Shown here piece by piece: positions 7,695 to 16,253 of a stretch of 31,512 nucleotides of DNA; positions within the stretch are counted from its first letter, which is position 1; every line of letters starts with the position of its first letter. The stretch comes from a virus, in IMG/VR virus record IMGVR_UViG_3300020176_000056, positions 1 through 31,512 of that record. One strand, given 5' to 3'. The translations under genes and the position numbers were made by a program. The notes beneath the pieces are model-generated. The model made no database searches, was not told where the DNA came from, and saw only the letters and a program-made list of their open reading frames with translations.

Positions 7695-8412
7695 AGAGTC
7701 ATTATTAATAACTGGAGGTTGTAGCAATTCAGCAGATATACAATTTGGAGGAGGTTTTGTTAAAGATTATATTAAAAATAATATATTAATATGGCCAAAA
7801 ATAGTTGCTGAAAAATTAAATATGAAATTGCTTAATGTGGCAATGGGTGCCGCCAGTAATGATTATATTGAAAATGCGATATATGATGCAATAATTGAAA
7901 ACCAAGATAAGTATGATTGTACAATTATGATATTCTGGACTTCTGCACATAGAATAAATTTATTTGATCAAAATACAATATGGGATTATTCAAATCATCT
8001 TTCAGATGATAGTCATAAATTATTTAAAAAACATATTAATGCAAAAAAAGTAATAAATAAATCTTTTCGTAATATGAAAAGAACTAAATTTATATGCGAT
8101 TATTATAAAATACCATTAGTACAAAGAATAAGTCTAGGGCTTTTATTTGAACCACAATGGGATGGTATAAAAAACTGGGTAAAACATCATCCTGATATAA
8201 AAGAATTAAATATGTCTTGGCCAGAAGTATATGCTGGGAGATGGAGTAGTAAATATTATAATAAATCTGATATAGAAACTGAAGGATTACATCCAAACCA
8301 AAATGGACAAAAGTTAATTGCACAAATGTTTATAGATAGCTTGAATGGAAAAGAATTAGAAATTTTATATGATGGCCGAATCCATGATGGCGGAGGATAT
8401 ATCTATGACTGA
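7687..8412 (+). CDS. SGNH-hydrolase-like protein 4
   Basis: This 241-residue paralogue has block I TGGCSNSAD (S13), AMGAASNDYIEN and the C-terminal block GLHPNQNGQKLIA. It is closest to SGNH-like protein 1: the region around FRNMKRTKFICDYY is nearly identical at the DNA level (8068-8106 versus 4487-4525), and NMSWPE matches NMSWME. I chose ATG 7687 over TTG 7672 and ATG 7681 because it gives the eight-base overlap and MTK start seen for its neighbours, with GAGG at 7674-7677 as ribosome site. The end GGYIYD overlaps the next gene start. Function is inferred only from the SGNH-like motif order. Confidence 0.72.
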   Translation: MTKESLLITGGCSNSADIQFGGGFVKDYIKNNILIWPKIVAEKLNMKLLNVAMGAASNDYIENAIYDAIIENQDKYDCTIMIFWTSAHRINLFDQNTIWDYSNHLSDDSHKLFKKHINAKKVINKSFRNMKRTKFICDYYKIPLVQRISLGLLFEPQWDGIKNWVKHHPDIKELNMSWPEVYAGRWSSKYYNKSDIETEGLHPNQNGQKLIAQMFIDSLNGKELEILYDGRIHDGGGYIYD

Positions 8413-9505
8413 TTTAAAATGGAGTCAATACGACTTTACAAAAATACCATTTGATAATATAGTTAAAGTTGGTCAAAGGACTATGCTTCATCGAGACTTA
8501 TTTACGGTGAGTTGGTTACTTGGTAGATTTTGTAATTATTCATGTTCTTATTGTTGGCCTTACGCGTCGAGTCGGATTAAAGATCATAGACCTATCGATT
8601 TAATTTTGATAACAATTGATGAGATTAAACGCCAATCTCGTGATAATGGATATAATTCTTTTCATTTTAGTTTTAGTGGTGGTGAACCTACGTTTCATCC
8701 ACAATATTTAGAAATTATGGAATATCTTGCAGACGATGTTCCTAATACTAATTATCATTCTGTACATATGACTTCAAATATTTCACGTAAAATGAAATGG
8801 TTTGAAGAATATGCTAAAATCTGTGCTAAGTTTAATAGATCAAGCATTACCGCATCATGCCATAGAGAACATGTTGATACTGATGCTAAAGTTGCTGATT
8901 TTGCAGATAAATTAGAATATTGCCAAAGCCAAGATATTCAAGTTACAATTAACCAAGTAATGCTACCTGATAAGTTCGAACAGTGCTGGGATGACGCATT
9001 ATATTTTCATGAAAGGGGTATCAATGTCACTCTTAAGCCTCAGTCTGATCCTACTGCTAGCTTTATTGTTGATGGTTATACTGATGATATGCTTGAACGC
9101 TTACATAACGGAATGCCTCAACGAGGATTTACCGACATCAAAAAGCAAATTGTTCGACCGAAGCCAAAAGTGGAACTTGATCTCCGCTATGAAACGACTG
9201 GTGTTCCGCAACATATGCAAGTAGAGCTTGAAGATGATAAAGGAAACAAATATTACATGGACCAAGCTGAAAGATTCAATGCGTTTAACTTTAATAATTT
9301 TAACGGTTGGAATTGTGAGTCAGGCTATCGTAGTATTATCATTCGTGAACCTGATGGAAATATTAAACGCAGCTATTCATGTGATGACCAACCTTTAGGA
9401 AATATTACTACCGGATTTAAATTATTTGATAAACCAATGCCATGTATCACAAAAAGTTGTGTTTCTTCTGCCGATTCTAAGATCCCAAAAACTAAAATTG
9501 TATAA
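8405..9505 (+). CDS. Radical SAM protein with C-terminal Cys-rich domain
   Basis: This 366-residue protein carries CNYSCSYC (C43, C47, C50) and FSGGEPT, the radical SAM cluster and GGE motifs. The last 65 residues contain NCESGYRSIIIREPDG, YSCDD, PCITKSC and further turns, consistent with a twitch- or SPASM-like auxiliary cluster domain. It is not a close copy of the other three radical SAM proteins in the cluster. ATG 8405 is preferred over the ATGs at 8369 and 8372 because it has GGAGG eight bases upstream and the eight-base overlap seen elsewhere. It is the last gene of the overlapping operon; its stop codon lies inside a late promoter. The substrate is unknown. Confidence 0.85.
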   Translation: MTDLKWSQYDFTKIPFDNIVKVGQRTMLHRDLFTVSWLLGRFCNYSCSYCWPYASSRIKDHRPIDLILITIDEIKRQSRDNGYNSFHFSFSGGEPTFHPQYLEIMEYLADDVPNTNYHSVHMTSNISRKMKWFEEYAKICAKFNRSSITASCHREHVDTDAKVADFADKLEYCQSQDIQVTINQVMLPDKFEQCWDDALYFHERGINVTLKPQSDPTASFIVDGYTDDMLERLHNGMPQRGFTDIKKQIVRPKPKVELDLRYETTGVPQHMQVELEDDKGNKYYMDQAERFNAFNFNNFNGWNCESGYRSIIIREPDGNIKRSYSCDDQPLGNITTGFKLFDKPMPCITKSCVSSADSKIPKTKIV

Positions 9506-9508
9506 ATA
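9501..9508 (+). promoter_or_regulatory. T4-type late promoter TATAAATA
   Basis: An exact TATAAATA, the T4 late -10 element read by gp55-containing polymerase, sits 50 bases before the 9558 start and contains the TAA stop of the last radical SAM gene. It marks the boundary between the accessory cluster and the virion structural genes. The short leader after it contains GGTA-GGAA-TACC (9520-9531), a small hairpin with a GNRA-type loop. Confidence 0.75.
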
Positions 9509-9557
9509 AAGGTAAGCAGGGTAGGAATACCGACAAAGAACTCAACCGGAGTAGTTC

Positions 9558-9914
9558 ATGGCGCAATATGAAGAATTTACTATAGATCAAGGTAGTGATG
9601 TGGCTATTCAATTAGATTTAGTCGATCACACCGGAGCAGCTAAATCTTTGCTAAATCATACAGTAGCAGCAAAGATGAAAAAGAATTATAATTCTACTGA
9701 CTCGGCCGATGTACAGACATTCTCAACCATAGTTGCGACGCCATCAACTGCGGGTATTTGTACCTTGTCATTAACTAATTCTCAAACAGATGCGCTAAAG
9801 CCTGGGAAGTATGTATATGATGTAGAAATTTCTTTTGTAGATAGTGATAATCAAACTATTGTAGAAAGAATCCTTGAAGGCCGGATACAGGTTACGCCAT
9901 CAGTTACTAAATAA
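9558..9914 (+). CDS. Small predicted beta-sandwich virion protein (BppU N-domain-like)
   Basis: This 118-residue protein reads as a single beta-sandwich: FTIDQGSDVAIQLDLVDHTG, then VAAKMKKNY, TLSLTNSQTDALKPGKYVYDVEI and ILEGRIQVTP. The pattern of a short N-terminal strand, an alanine-lysine strand and a KPGKYVYDVE turn is that of small Ig-like modules at the N-terminus of baseplate upper proteins (BppU-like) and of small structural proteins in marine T4-like phages. It has a good ribosome site (GGAG, eight bases before ATG) and its own late promoter. It precedes two fibre genes, so an adaptor or attachment role in the tail is likely but inferred. Confidence 0.6.
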   Translation: MAQYEEFTIDQGSDVAIQLDLVDHTGAAKSLLNHTVAAKMKKNYNSTDSADVQTFSTIVATPSTAGICTLSLTNSQTDALKPGKYVYDVEISFVDSDNQTIVERILEGRIQVTPSVTK

Positions 9915-9923
9915 GGGACTGAC

Positions 9924-12900
9924 ATGGCAGAAAAAAGGACTTACGTCAAACGTATAATCGTTGGTCGCCCCGTTAGAAGTATTAACGAAGCGGCCTCTGG
10001 TGTTGTTGTCGGTACCGGACGACAGTTTGGTAGTATACTTGTTAATAAAACTTCCACAAATTTATATGAACCCGGCGAACTTGTAGCAGGACACGGTTTA
10101 GACAAATCTTACGGTGATAGTTCTTCAAATAATATTGTACTATCGCTCGATTCTTCTGAATTAAAAGCTATTATCGATTCAGATTATGTTAAATTTATAA
10201 CAGGTCAAAGTCTTACACGTAATTTTGTTGATTCAGCATATGTTGAAGCCAATTCGCTTGACTCTGAAAGAGGTTTAAATTTATTCCGATCAGATTTAAG
10301 TAATCTGACAACTTCTATTGTTCCAAATGTAGATAGTTCAATAGATCTTGGTTCTCCAACTAAAAAATTCCGTAGATTATATCTTTCAGGTGATACTATT
10401 GTCCTTGGTAATTTAACACTTAGTGATGAGACTGGTACATTTGTTATTAGAGATTCATCTGGTGGGATATCATCCGTTAATTTAGATGCTAATACTACAT
10501 CAGATCTTGCAGAAGGTACAAGCCTTTATTATACAAGAAGTAGATTTGATTCTGCTCTTGGTGATGCAACTTCAACTCAAACTATTAGAAATTATTTCTC
10601 ATTTTCAGATCAAGGTGGAGATGGAAGTTTCTCATATGATTCTTCGACTGGCGCATTTACATATATAGGTCCTAGTGCAGCGGAAGTTAGAGCACATATT
10701 AATGTAATTGATGCTGGTGGCGATGGATCGTTTACTTATGATTCCTCTTTAGGTAAATTAACATATACTGGTCCAAGTGCATCAGAAGTAAGAGCACATT
10801 TTCAAGCTATCGATGCTGGTGGAGATGGTTCATTTACATATGATTCAGCCACTGGAAACTTTACCTATACTGGTCCATCTGCTAGTGAAGTCAGAGCTCA
10901 TATTAATGTAGTCGATGCTGGCGGTGATGGATCATTTACGTATGACTCTGCACTTGGAAAATTAACTTATACTGGACCTAGCGCATCTGAAGTACGATCG
11001 CATTTTTCGGCTGCAGGTGATTTAACATATGATTCCGCAACTGGTCAATTTAGTTTTGATGTTGAAAATGTATACACATCTGCTAATTTTGATTCTGATT
11101 TAAGTGCAACAATAAGTGCATCTGGCGGTCTTACATATGATTCGGCTACTCATCAATTAACTATTACAGATACTGGTGTTACTGCCGCAACATATGGTAG
11201 TACGACACAAATTCCAGTACTCACAATTAATGCAAAAGGTCAGATAGATTCTGCCGGAACAGTTACAGTTGCTGGTGTTACAGGAACAACGTTTGATTCT
11301 GCGACCGGTAAAATAACTATCAATACTGCCGATGGTTCTTCATTTACAGCAACAGTTGGTGGATTCCAAAGATTACACATTGATTCAGCAAGTGCTACTA
11401 ATATATCTGGTACTTCACTTAACTATGGTACTATAAATGCTACAACAGGTACAATAAGTCAACTTTCTACTGATTCTGCTCATATTGATGTTATTGATAA
11501 TAATACTCTAAGAACAAATTCTTTTGATGCGGATTCTGGTGTTATTGATAATATTTCTGGCACAAATATTAATTATGGCGCAGGCCATATTGGTCAATTT
11601 ACATCTGACTCAGCAGAAATTGGCGAACTAAGAGTTTCTGGTAACTTAACAGTTGCGGGTGATACTGTGACTGTCGGCGCCTCAACATTGGTTGTTGACG
11701 ATCCACTTATTCATCTTGCCAATAATAACGAAGCGACAGATTTACTTGATATTGGTATTATAGGTCACTATTATCGTGACGCTCAAAGAAGACATACTGG
11801 TCTTTTTAGAGATGCTACAAACCAGCAATATTATCTCTTCCATGAGATGGTTGATTCTGCATTTGATTCGACTCAACCTCCTTCAGTTATTGATAGAACA
11901 GCTACTGGTTTTGCAAAAGCTGATCTTAATGTCGCAAATCTACTTGCGGATTCGGCTACATTAACTAATTTAACCGTTAGTGGTGTTAGTAATATATCAA
12001 GAACAGCAACTGTTGATTCTGGTACTTACGGATCTGCAACATTAATTCCACAAATTACAGTCAATACTTCTGGATTTATTGATAGTATTGGAACCGTTGC
12101 GGTTGCTAGCATATCATCTACTACATGGGATTCTTCAACTGGTGAATATACCATTAGTACTGCTGATGGTGGATCATTTAAAACTGCAATTCGCGGTTTT
12201 GGTGATAATGTATCATTAGCATTTGGTAATGAAAACGATGCAATTATTAATCGTAATCCTACTAATCTCGTAATCAAAGACTCAAATGGTGGAATTTATC
12301 TTGAAGCAGAAGACATTTATCTGGCGTCAAAGAATAACGGTAATCCAATTTGGTTACAAGTTGGAGCAGATGACGGTGTAAAACTAAACGACTCTACTGG
12401 TAATTTAATTCTAAAAACTAGAAAATATGGTGTAGAATTAAATGGTAGTATTACTGGTGATTCAGCCGATTTTGATATAATTCGAATTGGTGGTAAAGTT
12501 ATTCAATCGCATATAGATTCTGCATATATCGAGCTAAACTCGCTTGATTCTGAAAGAACAATAGCGCTTATAGATTCATCATATGTTAATGCCCGAGTCC
12601 AAGATCTTACTGGTGATGAATTTACATTTACTTTAGTTGATAGTGGCGCAATTGCAGGACCAAGAATAGTACTTGATAGAAATAGTTCATCTCCTGCAGA
12701 TTCAGATGCATTAGCAAATATCGAGTTTAGAGGTAGAAATAGTGCAGATTCTAGTATCCAATATGGTAAAATAGCAACATTTATTAATAACGCGACTGCA
12801 AATGCTGAAGTTGGTGAAATGCAATTCATCATTAAGCAATCTGGATTCGAACGCGTTAAAATGAAATTAAATTCTCAAGGTATAGTCCTTGATAATAATG

Positions 12901-13223
12901 AGTCAATAGTATTTTCTGATGATTCAAATAGTCAACTATTATCACCAGGAAATTATACTGCTGATCACACTTTAACATTACCAGATTCAAGTGGTATAAT
13001 TTTAACACGCAGCTTTGTAACTACAATTATTGATTCATCTTATGTTGGAGCAAGAACATCAGCAACTGGATTTAATCTTGACTTCGACGATAGTGCTGGA
13101 GTGACACAAGTGTCGTTAGCGATTACACAAGCACCAACTATTGCAACTGGCGCGCCAATTGGATTTGGTAATACAGTAACATTATTAGATAAAGATAGCG
13201 CAGAAGTGGTTATCTCTCTATAA
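9924..13223 (+). CDS. Large tail-fibre-like protein with tandem repeats
   Basis: This 1099-residue protein is built of repetitive beta-rich segments with about forty Asp-Ser dipeptides. Early on it has [18 protein letters not shown], a motif of phage tail fibres repeated in the next gene, then [20 protein letters not shown], a fibre-type connector. Four tandem 34-residue repeats ([10 protein letters not shown]...[10 protein letters not shown]) follow at about residues 231-366, with two degenerate copies after them. Further on [23 protein letters not shown] resembles the fibre segment NLTVNGTTTTVNSTNSLVADPLI of the 13263 gene. No coiled coil, signal peptide or enzymatic motif is visible. It is probably a long fibre or fibre-shaft protein, but which T4 fibre it replaces cannot be told. 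Confidence 0.8.
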   Translation: MAEKRTYVKRIIVGRPVRSINEAASGVVVGTGRQFGSILVNKTSTNLYEPGELVAGHGLDKSYGDSSSNNIVLSLDSSELKAIIDSDYVKFITGQSLTRNFVDSAYVEANSLDSERGLNLFRSDLSNLTTSIVPNVDSSIDLGSPTKKFRRLYLSGDTIVLGNLTLSDETGTFVIRDSSGGISSVNLDANTTSDLAEGTSLYYTRSRFDSALGDATSTQTIRNYFSFSDQGGDGSFSYDSSTGAFTYIGPSAAEVRAHINVIDAGGDGSFTYDSSLGKLTYTGPSASEVRAHFQAIDAGGDGSFTYDSATGNFTYTGPSASEVRAHINVVDAGGDGSFTYDSALGKLTYTGPSASEVRSHFSAAGDLTYDSATGQFSFDVENVYTSANFDSDLSATISASGGLTYDSATHQLTITDTGVTAATYGSTTQIPVLTINAKGQIDSAGTVTVAGVTGTTFDSATGKITINTADGSSFTATVGGFQRLHIDSASATNISGTSLNYGTINATTGTISQLSTDSAHIDVIDNNTLRTNSFDADSGVIDNISGTNINYGAGHIGQFTSDSAEIGELRVSGNLTVAGDTVTVGASTLVVDDPLIHLANNNEATDLLDIGIIGHYYRDAQRRHTGLFRDATNQQYYLFHEMVDSAFDSTQPPSVIDRTATGFAKADLNVANLLADSATLTNLTVSGVSNISRTATVDSGTYGSATLIPQITVNTSGFIDSIGTVAVASISSTTWDSSTGEYTISTADGGSFKTAIRGFGDNVSLAFGNENDAIINRNPTNLVIKDSNGGIYLEAEDIYLASKNNGNPIWLQVGADDGVKLNDSTGNLILKTRKYGVELNGSITGDSADFDIIRIGGKVIQSHIDSAYIELNSLDSERTIALIDSSYVNARVQDLTGDEFTFTLVDSGAIAGPRIVLDRNSSSPADSDALANIEFRGRNSADSSIQYGKIATFINNATANAEVGEMQFIIKQSGFERVKMKLNSQGIVLDNNESIVFSDDSNSQLLSPGNYTADHTLTLPDSSGIILTRSFVTTIIDSSYVGARTSATGFNLDFDDSAGVTQVSLAITQAPTIATGAPIGFGNTVTLLDKDSAEVVISL
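10614..11021 (+). repeat. Four 102-bp in-frame tandem repeats in the large fibre gene
   Basis: The codon for the first Gly of GGDGSF recurs at 10614, 10716, 10818 and 10920, exactly 102 bases apart. Each unit encodes [22 protein letters not shown] plus a linker alternating between INVxDA and FQAIDA types. Two weaker copies ([20 protein letters not shown]) follow. The protein repeat is far better conserved than the DNA. Confidence 0.95.
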
Positions 13224-13225
13224 CG

Positions 13226-13233
13226 TATAAATA
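13226..13233 (+). promoter_or_regulatory. T4-type late promoter TATAAATA
   Basis: An exact TATAAATA lies three bases after the stop of the large fibre gene and 30 bases before the next start, in the only gap between the two fibre genes. AAGGAAACTAAAGGA downstream supplies the ribosome site. Confidence 0.75.
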
Positions 13234-13262
13234 ACAAAAAAGGAAACTAAAGGAATTAAAAA

Positions 13263-14600
13263 ATGGCAGATAGAATTCCACTAGTCATATCGGGATCATC
13301 GATTCGAGAGATCCCGTCAGCTGACAGGCTTGACGTCCAAGGGGCGTTAGAAGTTAATGGACACATTACACCCGGAACTGATTCGGCATACGATATTGGT
13401 ACATCGTCTCTAAAATTTAGAGATATTTACTTATCATCGGGTACCGTACATTTGGGTGGTGTAAAACTTAGAGCCGATGGTAATAAATTATCAATTCAAG
13501 ATAGTACTGGAGCCGATGCGGGTATTACAGCCGGCACTCTAGGAGAATTAAGTTCAGATGATTTAACCGAAGGTGCAACGAATCTTTTCACTACCGCAGC
13601 AAGAACGCGAAGCCATATTAATGTGGTTGATGCTGGTGGTGATGGTTCATTTGCCTACGATTCTGCCCTTGGTAAATTAACTTATACTGGTCCTTCAGCT
13701 TCTGAAGTAAGAGCTCACATTAACGTAGTTGATGCTGGAGGAGACGGCTCTTTTGCATACGATTCAGCACTAGGAAAACTTACGTATACCGGACCTTCTG
13801 CCTCCGAAGTACGTGCACATTTTAGTGGTTCTAGTGGTGTATCATACAATAGTGGAACTGGAGCAATAACAATTGGTCAGGCTGTTGGAACAACAGACTC
13901 AGTAACATTTGGTGGATTATACGCTTCAGGTAACGCAATAATTGGTGGTAACCTCACAGTTAATGGAACTACTACAACTGTTAATTCAACAAATAGTTTA
14001 GTTGCTGATCCTTTAATAGAATTAAATACTGGTGCAACTTCAAATGCTAACGACCTAGGTTTCATTATGGAGCGTGGTTCAACTGGTAACAATGCTGCAA
14101 TTATATGGGACGAGTCAGAAGATAAATTTAAAGTTGGTACAACTACGAATACTGGTGCAGATACTGGAAATCTTACAGTTACAACTGGTACGCTAATTGC
14201 AAATATCGAAGGTAATGTGACTGGTAACGTAACAGGTTCATCAGGATCAACAACTGGTAATGCGGCAACTGCTACCGCCTTAGAAACTGCAAGAAATATT
14301 GGTGGCGTATCATTTAATGGTACTGGAGATATTAACCTTCCAGGCGTTAATACAGCTGGTAATCAAAATACTTCTGGTAATGCTGCGACTGCAACTGCAT
14401 TAGCGACAGCCCGGGCTTTCTCACTTACTGGTGATGTTACTGCATCTGGTGTTAACTTTGATGGTACAGGCGCAGTAGCTCTCAGTACGACAATTGCTGC
14501 GGGTGCCGTTTCGAGTAATGAATTAGCTTCTGCATCAACTTTGTTACTTAAAAATACAGCTGGATCAACACTAAAAACTATTATTGGAGCAGGTAGCTAA
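13263..14600 (+). CDS. Second tail-fibre-like protein, sharing repeats with upstream gene
   Basis: This 445-residue protein has the fibre motif AYDIGTSSLKFRDIYLSSG near residues 41-60, DDLTEGATNLFTTAARTRSHI, and two adjacent copies of the [19 protein letters not shown] repeat found in the larger fibre gene. The second half has LTVNGTTTTVNSTNSLVADPLIELNTG and two copies of TGNAATATAL-TAR followed by GGVSFNGTGDINLPG, the tail-fibre repeat of many phages. It ends abruptly in LKTIIGAGS with no receptor-tip-like domain. It could therefore be a shaft or half-fibre whose tip is encoded elsewhere. Its stop TAA shares a base with the gp13 start. Confidence 0.8.
   Translation: MADRIPLVISGSSIREIPSADRLDVQGALEVNGHITPGTDSAYDIGTSSLKFRDIYLSSGTVHLGGVKLRADGNKLSIQDSTGADAGITAGTLGELSSDDLTEGATNLFTTAARTRSHINVVDAGGDGSFAYDSALGKLTYTGPSASEVRAHINVVDAGGDGSFAYDSALGKLTYTGPSASEVRAHFSGSSGVSYNSGTGAITIGQAVGTTDSVTFGGLYASGNAIIGGNLTVNGTTTTVNSTNSLVADPLIELNTGATSNANDLGFIMERGSTGNNAAIIWDESEDKFKVGTTTNTGADTGNLTVTTGTLIANIEGNVTGNVTGSSGSTTGNAATATALETARNIGGVSFNGTGDINLPGVNTAGNQNTSGNAATATALATARAFSLTGDVTASGVNFDGTGAVALSTTIAAGAVSSNELASASTLLLKNTAGSTLKTIIGAGS
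13611..13823 (+). repeat. Two tandem 102-bp repeats with scrambled synonymous codons
   Basis: Repeat units start at 13635 and 13737, each preceded by HINVVDA. Over the 28 residues from GGDGSF to RAH the two copies encode the same protein, but 20 of 28 codons differ synonymously (22 base differences in 84). The same unit occurs four times in the gene upstream with Thr in place of the first Ala. Confidence 0.95.
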
Positions 14601-15355
14601 TGGCTAATCCTAACTCAAGAGATACTCTTATTGATTATTGTAAGCGACGACTTGGCGAGCCTGTTATTGAGGTAAACGTCGATGAGGATCAACTTGAAGA
14701 TAGAGTTGATGAAGCGATACAGTATTATCAAGAATTTCATTCTGATGCTACTTATCGCGCATATGTGTCTCATGAGTTAACTGCTGATGATATTACAAAT
14801 AAATATATTACGACCGCTTCCGAAGTTCAGTTTGTGACTCGTGTATTTCCATTTATTTCGAGTGCAACCGCATCGAAAAATATTTTTAATTTACGATATC
14901 AAATGCATTTGTCCGAATTAACTGATATGTCTCAGTTTGCTGGTGATATTGCATATTATGAACAAATTCAACAATATTTGTCTTTACTCGATATGACATT
15001 AAATGGCCATTCCATGGTTGATTTTGCTCGTAAACAAAATAGAATTTACATTTTTGGGCATATTGAAGACTTAGACATTAAAGTTGGTGATTACATTGTT
15101 TATGAATATTACAGTACTATTGCCGCCGATTCTTTTACTGCGATTTATAATGATATGTGGTTAAAAGAATATACTACAGCTTTAATTAAACAACAATGGG
15201 GAATGAATTTAATTAAGTTTGAAGGAATGCAATTACCTGGCGGTGTTATTATAAATGGTCGACAACTTTATGATGATGCAACAGGTGAAATTCAAGACCT
15301 TAGAGAAAGGATTAGACTCGAACACGAAATGCCGGCAGACTTTTTTATAGGATGA
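14600..15355 (+). CDS. 13: Neck protein gp13
   Basis: This 251-residue protein opens with RDTLIDYCKRRLGEPVIEVNVDEDQLEDRVDEAIQYY as a helical N-terminal domain. It ends in a long conserved C-terminal part (YNDMWLKEYTTALIKQQWGMNLIKFEG, GGVIINGRQLYDDATGEI). These are features of T4-like gp13, which with gp14 forms the neck that closes the filled head and joins it to the tail. It is shorter than T4 gp13 (about 309 residues), as in marine relatives. Position directly before gp14, gp15, terminase and sheath confirms the call. The start shares one base with the fibre stop. Confidence 0.88.
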   Translation: MANPNSRDTLIDYCKRRLGEPVIEVNVDEDQLEDRVDEAIQYYQEFHSDATYRAYVSHELTADDITNKYITTASEVQFVTRVFPFISSATASKNIFNLRYQMHLSELTDMSQFAGDIAYYEQIQQYLSLLDMTLNGHSMVDFARKQNRIYIFGHIEDLDIKVGDYIVYEYYSTIAADSFTAIYNDMWLKEYTTALIKQQWGMNLIKFEGMQLPGGVIINGRQLYDDATGEIQDLRERIRLEHEMPADFFIG

Positions 15356-15359
15356 TAAT

Positions 15360-16253
15360 ATGGCCCGAAATTACTACATAAGGGATAATGTAAGATCTGA
15401 ACAGAATCTCTACGAAGACATTGTCATCGAGTCTCTTAAAATTTATGGGCAAGACGTCTATTATCTTCCTCGTGATACTGTGTTCGAGGACAGAATTTTT
15501 GGTGATGAAATCCCAGCGCGATATAATTCAAGCTATAAAATAGAAATGTATATTGATAACATCGAAGGTTTTGATGGAGAAGGGGATCTTTTTACTCGTT
15601 TCGGTGTTGAAATTCGAGATGAAGCAACATTTGTTGTATCAAGACGTAGATGGGATCAGACTGTAGGTGGCGACAACGATATTAATAGTGAAAGGCCGCG
15701 TGAAGGTGATCTAATATATTTACCGCTTTCAAAGTCTATGTTTCAAATAACTCATGTAGAACACGAACTGCCGTTTTATCAATTAGCAAATCTTCCAGTA
15801 TTTAAATGCCGTGCTCAATTATTTGATTATAATAGTGAAGATTTTGATACAGGCATCGAAGAAATTCAAGACATTGAAAAAGATCACGCGTATACTTATC
15901 TGCTTAAGATACAAGGTGCAGATATTAATAATAGAAAACCAATATATTCAGGTAATATTATAACACAGAATCAAAGTGGAGTATTAGTTACAGCCGAGGT
16001 TGCTAAATATTCAGATTCAGATGGAACAATTCACGCTGTGAATCTATCTTCATCTGATGCAACATTTAAACTATTCCAAGCTGATAGCTCAATTACTGTT
16101 GACTCAGCAAGTAATATACACACAATTCAATCAATATCTGAATTAAATAAACTTTCAGAAAATGAACAAAACACAGATTTTGGATCATTTGGTGATGATT
16201 TCTTAGATTTTAGTGAATCAAATCCATTTGGCGATCCAGCGGGGAATGACTAA
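15360..16253 (+). CDS. 14: Neck protein gp14
   Basis: This 297-residue protein has the gp14-type start NYYIRDNVRSEQNLYEDIV and YGQDVYYLPRDTVFEDRIFGDE, followed by EVRDEATFVVSRRRWDQ-like and GDLIYLPLSKSMFQITHVEHE segments. gp14 works with gp13 in the head-tail neck. It is longer than the T4 protein (about 256 residues) because of a low-complexity, Ser- and Asp-rich C-terminal stretch that ends in DDFLDFSESNPFGDP. It lies four bases after gp13 and its stop shares one base with the next start. Confidence 0.88.
   Translation: MARNYYIRDNVRSEQNLYEDIVIESLKIYGQDVYYLPRDTVFEDRIFGDEIPARYNSSYKIEMYIDNIEGFDGEGDLFTRFGVEIRDEATFVVSRRRWDQTVGGDNDINSERPREGDLIYLPLSKSMFQITHVEHELPFYQLANLPVFKCRAQLFDYNSEDFDTGIEEIQDIEKDHAYTYLLKIQGADINNRKPIYSGNIITQNQSGVLVTAEVAKYSDSDGTIHAVNLSSSDATFKLFQADSSITVDSASNIHTIQSISELNKLSENEQNTDFGSFGDDFLDFSESNPFGDPAGND

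Noticed and set aside
8369-8404. Longer start for the last radical SAM gene (ATG 8369)
   Set aside because: ATG 8405 has GGAGG at the right distance and the eight-base overlap seen at other junctions of the operon.
10614-11021. Regularly spaced 102-bp repeats as a possible CRISPR array
   Set aside because: They are in frame, encode a continuous beta-rich fibre repeat, and have no short identical repeats with variable spacers.
12026-13237. Several open frames on the minus strand in the fibre genes
   Set aside because: They are shadows of biased codon use in repetitive Ser/Asp-rich coding sequence, lack ribosome sites and oppose a fully + strand layout.
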